This document shows positions 31,708-36,099 of a stretch of 36,099 bases of DNA, piece after piece; position 1 is the first letter of the stretch; each line of letters opens with the position of its first letter. The notes beneath the pieces were generated by a model, which saw only the letters and a list, made by a program, of their open reading frames with translations, did not search any database and was not told where the DNA came from. The position numbers and the translations under genes are program-made. The stretch is from Prolixibacteraceae bacterium (lineage in GTDB: Bacteria > Bacteroidota > Bacteroidia > Bacteroidales > Prolixibacteraceae): assembly GCA_025210775.1 (NCBI GenBank), contig JAOARB010000008.1, positions 1-36,099 of the forward strand, read 5' to 3'.

Positions 31708-34700
31708 TTACAATCCAATGTTTAATGTAAATGAATATTGTTTGGTGATAGGCATTGTTGCTCCACCAGACCATACAAATTCAGGATCTTCACCATTAAG
31801 TTTGTCTTTATCTTTTGCCCATAGTAGTGCTAAATTGGTTCCTTGTAGACTCAATTTACACGTTTTGATACCTATAGATGAGATCCATTTGTTAGGCAAT
31901 GAGTAAGATACAGACACATTTTTTAGACGAATAAATGAAGCATCGGCAATCCATTGGTTAGACATACCATATAAACGGTAGGCTCTTTTAATATCCACTT
32001 CATCTGTACTCTTCATCGTTTTCTTGTCTTGAATTGCTGGAATATTTGTAAGCTTCTCGTCTCCTGCAACTCTCCATCTATTTTTTAGATGTGCTGATAA
32101 AGATGATGCATCATCATACTTGTAATTAAAATCTTGCATTACCCTTTTTACATGACCAAATTGTCCTGTAATCAACGCAGAGACAGTCAAGTTTTTGAAC
32201 TTGAAGCTATTATTAATACCAATATTAGATGTAGGCTCTAAGTTTCCTGAATATTCAAAATCTGAAAAGTCTGATGTTTGAACTTGTAGGTAACGAACTT
32301 TGTTGTTGTCTCTGTCGTAAAAGGTTGGCACCCCTTGGTTGTCTAGTCCTGCAAATCTAGCTGAGTAGATACCTCTTACTGGACCTCCATTTACTGGTAC
32401 TCCATAAACACTCGTTGCTCTAGATACCCAATCACTTGTAAGTAAATTCTTAATTTCACTATGGTGGTATGAGTAGCTAAATGAAGTTTGCCAAGCAAAG
32501 TTGCGAACTTTTACAGGAATAAAATTCAATGACAATTCGTAGCCATAAGAATCTAGATCGGCGATGTTTCCTTTCTTGTATAAGCTACCTCCGATAGCAG
32601 AGGATTGATAGTTTCCAATTAGATCAAATCCTTGACGATTATAATAATTGAAATCTCCACTGATTCTGTTGTTTAAGATTGCAAATTCAGTTCCTAAGTT
32701 TAATTCGTATTGTTTCTGCCAACTTAAATCGGAATTCTCTAGGGATCTGATTTCGATACCTGGTTGAGAAAGGGTTGGATCTAATGGTCTACCAATATTA
32801 TATGATACCAAGTGAATCGAAGCATTTGTCGCATTTCCAAGACTACCGTTTAGACCGTATCCAGCTCTAAGTGCAAACTGATCTAACCAAGATGCATTTG
32901 AAAAAAAGTCTTCTTCTTTTACATTCCATTTTACACTCGCATTCCATGTAGGCATCCATCTAGCTGTACGTGACGATCCTAGCTTATTCGAACCATCGTA
33001 TCTTACTGTACCATTAAAAGTATATTTTCCTTTGTAAGAGTAACCATAATTTAAGTAGAATGCCTCAAAACGATCGTAATAAGTACTATAGTCATAATAA
33101 CTTTTCCCTTTAAGTGAAAGTTTCTCCATAAAGTTCACACTAGGATTGGATAAGTTACCCATATCGTACATAAAACCATATCCTTGTGTATCATTTGATG
33201 TTCTGTCAATATATCTAAACTCACCCCCTGCAAGGAATGTAAACATATGATCATCTCCAATTATTGGGTTCCAGTTTACCGAACTGTTTGCATAGTAGTT
33301 GGTCATTAAATTCTCATATAGGTTTAATAAACCTCCTGCTGGAAGGGGACTATATTTGATACCCGTCGTAGATCCCGGCTTTTCATATAAGAATCTATTA
33401 CTGTTTCTAATAATTTCACTATCTGACCCCATGGTACCAGCTCTGAGTGCGCGAGCATGAGCAGAGTTTTCATGGGTCTCCATTTTTGTTCTTGCCGAAT
33501 AGTAACGAGCAGCCAATCGTGTATTCCAAGATAGACGTTTGTTGAATTTGTAGTTGAAAGTAGTATTAAAACTCATGTCTCTAACATCTACTAACGTTTT
33601 GTCTAATTCTAGCTCATCGAGAATATTAAAGTCTACATAATTTTTTCTAAAGAATTCTCTTTCACCATTTTCGTCGTGCGTTCTGATATTACGACTTGTG
33701 GTTAATGCATATAGGTATGGGTTCAAATCGAAATCTCTTTCAATTCGTCCTGAGTATCTGTTTACTCCACCAGCATTATCCTTGTTGTCAAAACTATTTG
33801 ATTGACTAGAACCTGGCAATCTTTGGTCTCTATAAGATAGATTGGTTGAGGCAGTTACTGAGAATTTGTCTGAAAGGTGGAATGTCCCTTTTAACAGTGC
33901 AGTATATCTTTTTACGTTGTCTGCAATGGTCCATCCTGCATCATCAAGATATCCTAATGATACATAGAAGTTACTTTTTTCTCCGCCACCAGCAACACTG
34001 ATGGTATGGTTTTGTTGTATCCCTGTCTGGAATAGTTCGTCAAACCAATTTGTATTTACTGTTTCATATTTTCTTAAGAAAGCATTGAATTCATCAGAGT
34101 TCTCAGCCCAATGCAATTTGTTTTCACTAGCATATTGGAACATCTTACCATAAGGACCATGATTTGCTGCAAACTGAGTGTTTGCGATATTGATCCACCC
34201 TTTTTGGTAGACCTCTTTATTGACTTGCATCTGCTCTTTTGAATTCAGTATGTTGTAATCATCATACGAAGGAATAGGTTTGATCGTAAGTCCTAGTGAA
34301 TAATTTACACTTAACGTTCCTTTTTTCCCTTTCTTAGTCGTGATAACAATAACCCCATTCATGGCACGTGCACCATACAATGCTGTTGCTGAAGCATCCT
34401 TTAGAATTTGGAAGCTTTCAATATCATCAGAGTTAAGGCCTGCTACTCCTGAACTAATGATGGTCTTCATATCTCCAGAGTTTAATTCGTCCATTGATAC
34501 GTTAACCGCATCTTCTAGTACCACTCCATCAACAACCCATAGTGGCTTTTGATTTCCGTAAATAGAAGAAGCTCCACGAACTCTAATTTTCGGTGCAGCA
34601 CCAAATGTAGAAGAAACATTCTGTACCGATACTCCTGCTACTCGACCCTCAAGTGATTTAGAGATGTCTGATTCACTGGCAATTTTAACATCATCCATTT

Positions 34701-35193
34701 TTACTTTTGTTGCCGCTCCAGCAAAAAGTTTACGGTCTACTTTTTGGTAACCTGTAACAACAACTTCGTCAATGGCTTTTGCATCGCTCTCAAGTTGAAC
34801 TTTAATCTTGGTTTGGTTTTTAATAACAACCTCTTTACTCTTCATTCCAATGTAGGAAATAAGAAGAATGTTTTTTTTGCTAGCATCAATGGTTAATTTG
34901 AATTTACCATCGAAGTCTGTAGCTGCTCCATTGGTCGTTCCTTTAATCAATACTGTAACTCCAGGTAGTGGTGTTCCTGATGAATCGGTTACGATTCCTT
35001 CAATTGTTCTTTTAGTTTGTTCTGCGGCTACTGTCCCACTATTCGATGTTGCAAATACAATATTGCCACCCAATAGTAGAGAGAAAAATAGACAATAAGT
35101 CGCTATTCTCCGGTAAGTAGATAGCCTTAGGAGAATCATAGACGTTTTGTTCATAAATGTTGACATATTCATAAATTGTTGATATAAGTTCAC
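31708..35193 (-). CDS. SusC/RagA-family TonB-dependent outer-membrane transporter
   Basis: The 1161-residue protein has a signal region (about 25-49, RIATYCLFFSLLLGGNIVFA), a carboxypeptidase-like regulatory domain (about 63-145, RTIEGIVTDSSGTPLPGVTV) and TonB box-like EVVVTGYQ. The plug has IRVRGASSIYGNQKPLWVVDG and LKDASATALYGARAMNGVI, and the rest is a 22-strand barrel ending PITKQYSFTLNIGL. No STN signalling domain is present, so it is not coupled to an anti-sigma factor. Several Met codons (35193, 35172, 35166, 35154, 35139) could start it; the long N-terminus before the signal suggests one of the later ones. It heads the operon SusC-SusD-peptidase-DUF4302. Confidence 0.93.
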   Translation of the reverse strand: MNLYQQFMNMSTFMNKTSMILLRLSTYRRIATYCLFFSLLLGGNIVFATSNSGTVAAEQTKRTIEGIVTDSSGTPLPGVTVLIKGTTNGAATDFDGKFKLTIDASKKNILLISYIGMKSKEVVIKNQTKIKVQLESDAKAIDEVVVTGYQKVDRKLFAGAATKVKMDDVKIASESDISKSLEGRVAGVSVQNVSSTFGAAPKIRVRGASSIYGNQKPLWVVDGVVLEDAVNVSMDELNSGDMKTIISSGVAGLNSDDIESFQILKDASATALYGARAMNGVIVITTKKGKKGTLSVNYSLGLTIKPIPSYDDYNILNSKEQMQVNKEVYQKGWINIANTQFAANHGPYGKMFQYASENKLHWAENSDEFNAFLRKYETVNTNWFDELFQTGIQQNHTISVAGGGEKSNFYVSLGYLDDAGWTIADNVKRYTALLKGTFHLSDKFSVTASTNLSYRDQRLPGSSQSNSFDNKDNAGGVNRYSGRIERDFDLNPYLYALTTSRNIRTHDENGEREFFRKNYVDFNILDELELDKTLVDVRDMSFNTTFNYKFNKRLSWNTRLAARYYSARTKMETHENSAHARALRAGTMGSDSEIIRNSNRFLYEKPGSTTGIKYSPLPAGGLLNLYENLMTNYYANSSVNWNPIIGDDHMFTFLAGGEFRYIDRTSNDTQGYGFMYDMGNLSNPSVNFMEKLSLKGKSYYDYSTYYDRFEAFYLNYGYSYKGKYTFNGTVRYDGSNKLGSSRTARWMPTWNASVKWNVKEEDFFSNASWLDQFALRAGYGLNGSLGNATNASIHLVSYNIGRPLDPTLSQPGIEIRSLENSDLSWQKQYELNLGTEFAILNNRISGDFNYYNRQGFDLIGNYQSSAIGGSLYKKGNIADLDSYGYELSLNFIPVKVRNFAWQTSFSYSYHHSEIKNLLTSDWVSRATSVYGVPVNGGPVRGIYSARFAGLDNQGVPTFYDRDNNKVRYLQVQTSDFSDFEYSGNLEPTSNIGINNSFKFKNLTVSALITGQFGHVKRVMQDFNYKYDDASSLSAHLKNRWRVAGDEKLTNIPAIQDKKTMKSTDEVDIKRAYRLYGMSNQWIADASFIRLKNVSVSYSLPNKWISSIGIKTCKLSLQGTNLALLWAKDKDKLNGEDPEFVWSGGATMPITKQYSFTLNIGL

Positions 35194-35835
35194 ATTTTAA
35201 ACTATTGTTAACTATCGTCTCGTCTTAATGGTTAAAAAGTGTAGCGCTACTTCTTCTGTGTTACTTGTTACGATGAAACTTTATTTCACATATAGTTGTT
35301 TAATGTTTACACAAAATAATGGAAAAAAAGTTAAAACAGAAAATTGTTAGAATACGCTGTGATATCCTTTCTTATCATAAGATAACATCTAAATTTGCTT
35401 ACATAACGTAGTATTTATGTCTTTTATATTTTTTGCGAGTGGAAATAGTTTGTATATTATAATATGTTATATTGCTCTATATGTTTCTGTGTAGGAATAA
35501 ATATAAATAAATGTTAAGTGATGTGTTTAACTCTCTTATTTTTAGATGGTTTAGCTGTTTTGTTTGCGTTGTGCATTGTTTGTTGGTGTTTATGTTTTGT
35601 TTGTTTAACTGTCTGAATATGAGAATTTAAATTAGTAGTTGTTGTGTTTTCATTTATTCTTGTGAAGTTTTAAGATCATAAGTTAAATAAGTGTAATTTG
35701 AATTGAATATTAGTATGGGTTATTTTGAAAACTTGTCCCAGAAAGTGTATGTGTATTTATGTGTAATTATGTGGATATCTGTTAACTTATTGTTCTCTAA
35801 TATGTATTGTGGTACATTTTATAATGTTGTATATC
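35194..35835. other. AT-rich non-coding region upstream of susC
   Basis: I see no ORF or RNA gene on either strand. The minus strand should carry the promoter and leader of the SusC operon; the best -7 candidate is TTATTTTG (one mismatch) at 35322-35329. No regulator gene for the operon lies in the window. Confidence 0.5.
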
Positions 35836-35863
35836 CACCTAAAATAGATTACTATTTTAGGTG
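35836..35863. repeat. Perfect 12-bp hairpin
   Basis: CACCTAAAATAG pairs with CTATTTTAGGTG around ATTA. The 3' half motif ATTTTAGGTG recurs at 35928-35937. It lacks a T run. It could be an operator or an AT-rich terminator. Confidence 0.55.
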
Positions 35864-35942
35864 AGATAAATCATAAAAAAAATTTTATTTTAATTCTTAT
35901 GTATGAAAAAAAGTAGGTGATTCACCAAATTTTAGGTGTACG

Positions 35943-36083
35943 ATGAATAAAATGTTCTTTAAATGGAGGTCGAAAGGTATTGAATATCCTTTTTTTGTCT
36001 TGGATAATATCCTTGAATTTCCAATAAATATCTTTTTTTTTATTAGTGCAGATAGGGGGCACTCAAAGGTGTTTGATTTGTAA
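35943..36083 (+). CDS. Possible 46-aa small protein
   Basis: An ATG at 35943 opens a 46-codon frame ending in TAA. The product begins MNKMFFKWRSKGIEYPFF, contains VLDNILEFPINIFFFISAD and ends RGHSKVFDL. It has a plausible mix of residues and a hydrophobic centre, but I recognise no family and see no clear promoter. It could be a fragment or chance. Confidence 0.25.
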   Translation: MNKMFFKWRSKGIEYPFFVLDNILEFPINIFFFISADRGHSKVFDL

Positions 36084-36099
36084 CCGTTAACCTATCCCA

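Overview
The window looks like a stretch of a low-G+C Bacteroidota chromosome, probably Bacteroidales/Marinilabiliales; the genus cannot be fixed from sequence alone. Supporting marks are a SusC/SusD pair with associated lipoproteins, a type IX secretion C-terminal sorting domain, DUF4302 and DUF3127 proteins, a MnmD-type methyltransferase, and many promoter -7 elements of the Bacteroidota form TAnnTTTG (for example at 9016-9023, 19316-19323, 23074-23081, 24142-24149 and 25515-25522).

Region 1 (1 to about 3500) is accessory DNA. It holds a TIR-domain gene running off the left edge, whose 3' part is a 33-bp in-frame tandem repeat. Next come a tRNA/tmRNA-3'-end-like scrap with a terminator, a decayed tyrosine recombinase, a small intact HNH-nuclease-like gene, a heavily frameshifted unknown gene, a long AT-rich hairpin and four copies of a REP-like palindrome. 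This is the profile of an old integrated island.

Region 2 (3611-6823) has a large secreted GloVer-repeat protein with a type IX sorting domain and a lipoprotein resembling PliI lysozyme inhibitors. Region 3 (6894-10807, all minus strand) is the most interesting block. A minimal LytS-like histidine kinase and a LytTR response regulator overlap by 4 bp. They are followed by a promoter region with repeated GGGATAA boxes (two exactly 21 bp apart), a previously uncalled 39-aa Gly/Ser/Thr/Asn/Lys-rich peptide gene, a hairpin terminator, a small lipoprotein and a B12-binding-type radical SAM enzyme. I read this as a candidate peptide-production or signalling system; the functional link is inference.

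Region 4 (11013-17530) has a Uup-like ABC-F ATPase and a galactose-utilisation locus: galM divergent from a GntR/LacI-sensor regulator that is followed by galK and galT. The box ACTAGTTG occurs in both control regions. Region 5 (17754-25479) is housekeeping: metallophosphoesterase, YciO-like protein, MATE exporter overlapping mnmD, two FKBP isomerases, a DUF3127 protein with an SSB-like acidic tail, an Lrp/AsnC regulator and a YbdG-like MscS channel.

Region 6 (25552-35193) has an M64 peptidase, a MORN_2-repeat protein and a minus-strand SusC-SusD-zinc metallopeptidase-DUF4302 operon that probably imports or processes peptides. The last 900 bases are AT-rich and mostly without genes, with one perfect 12-bp hairpin and a possible 46-aa ORF.
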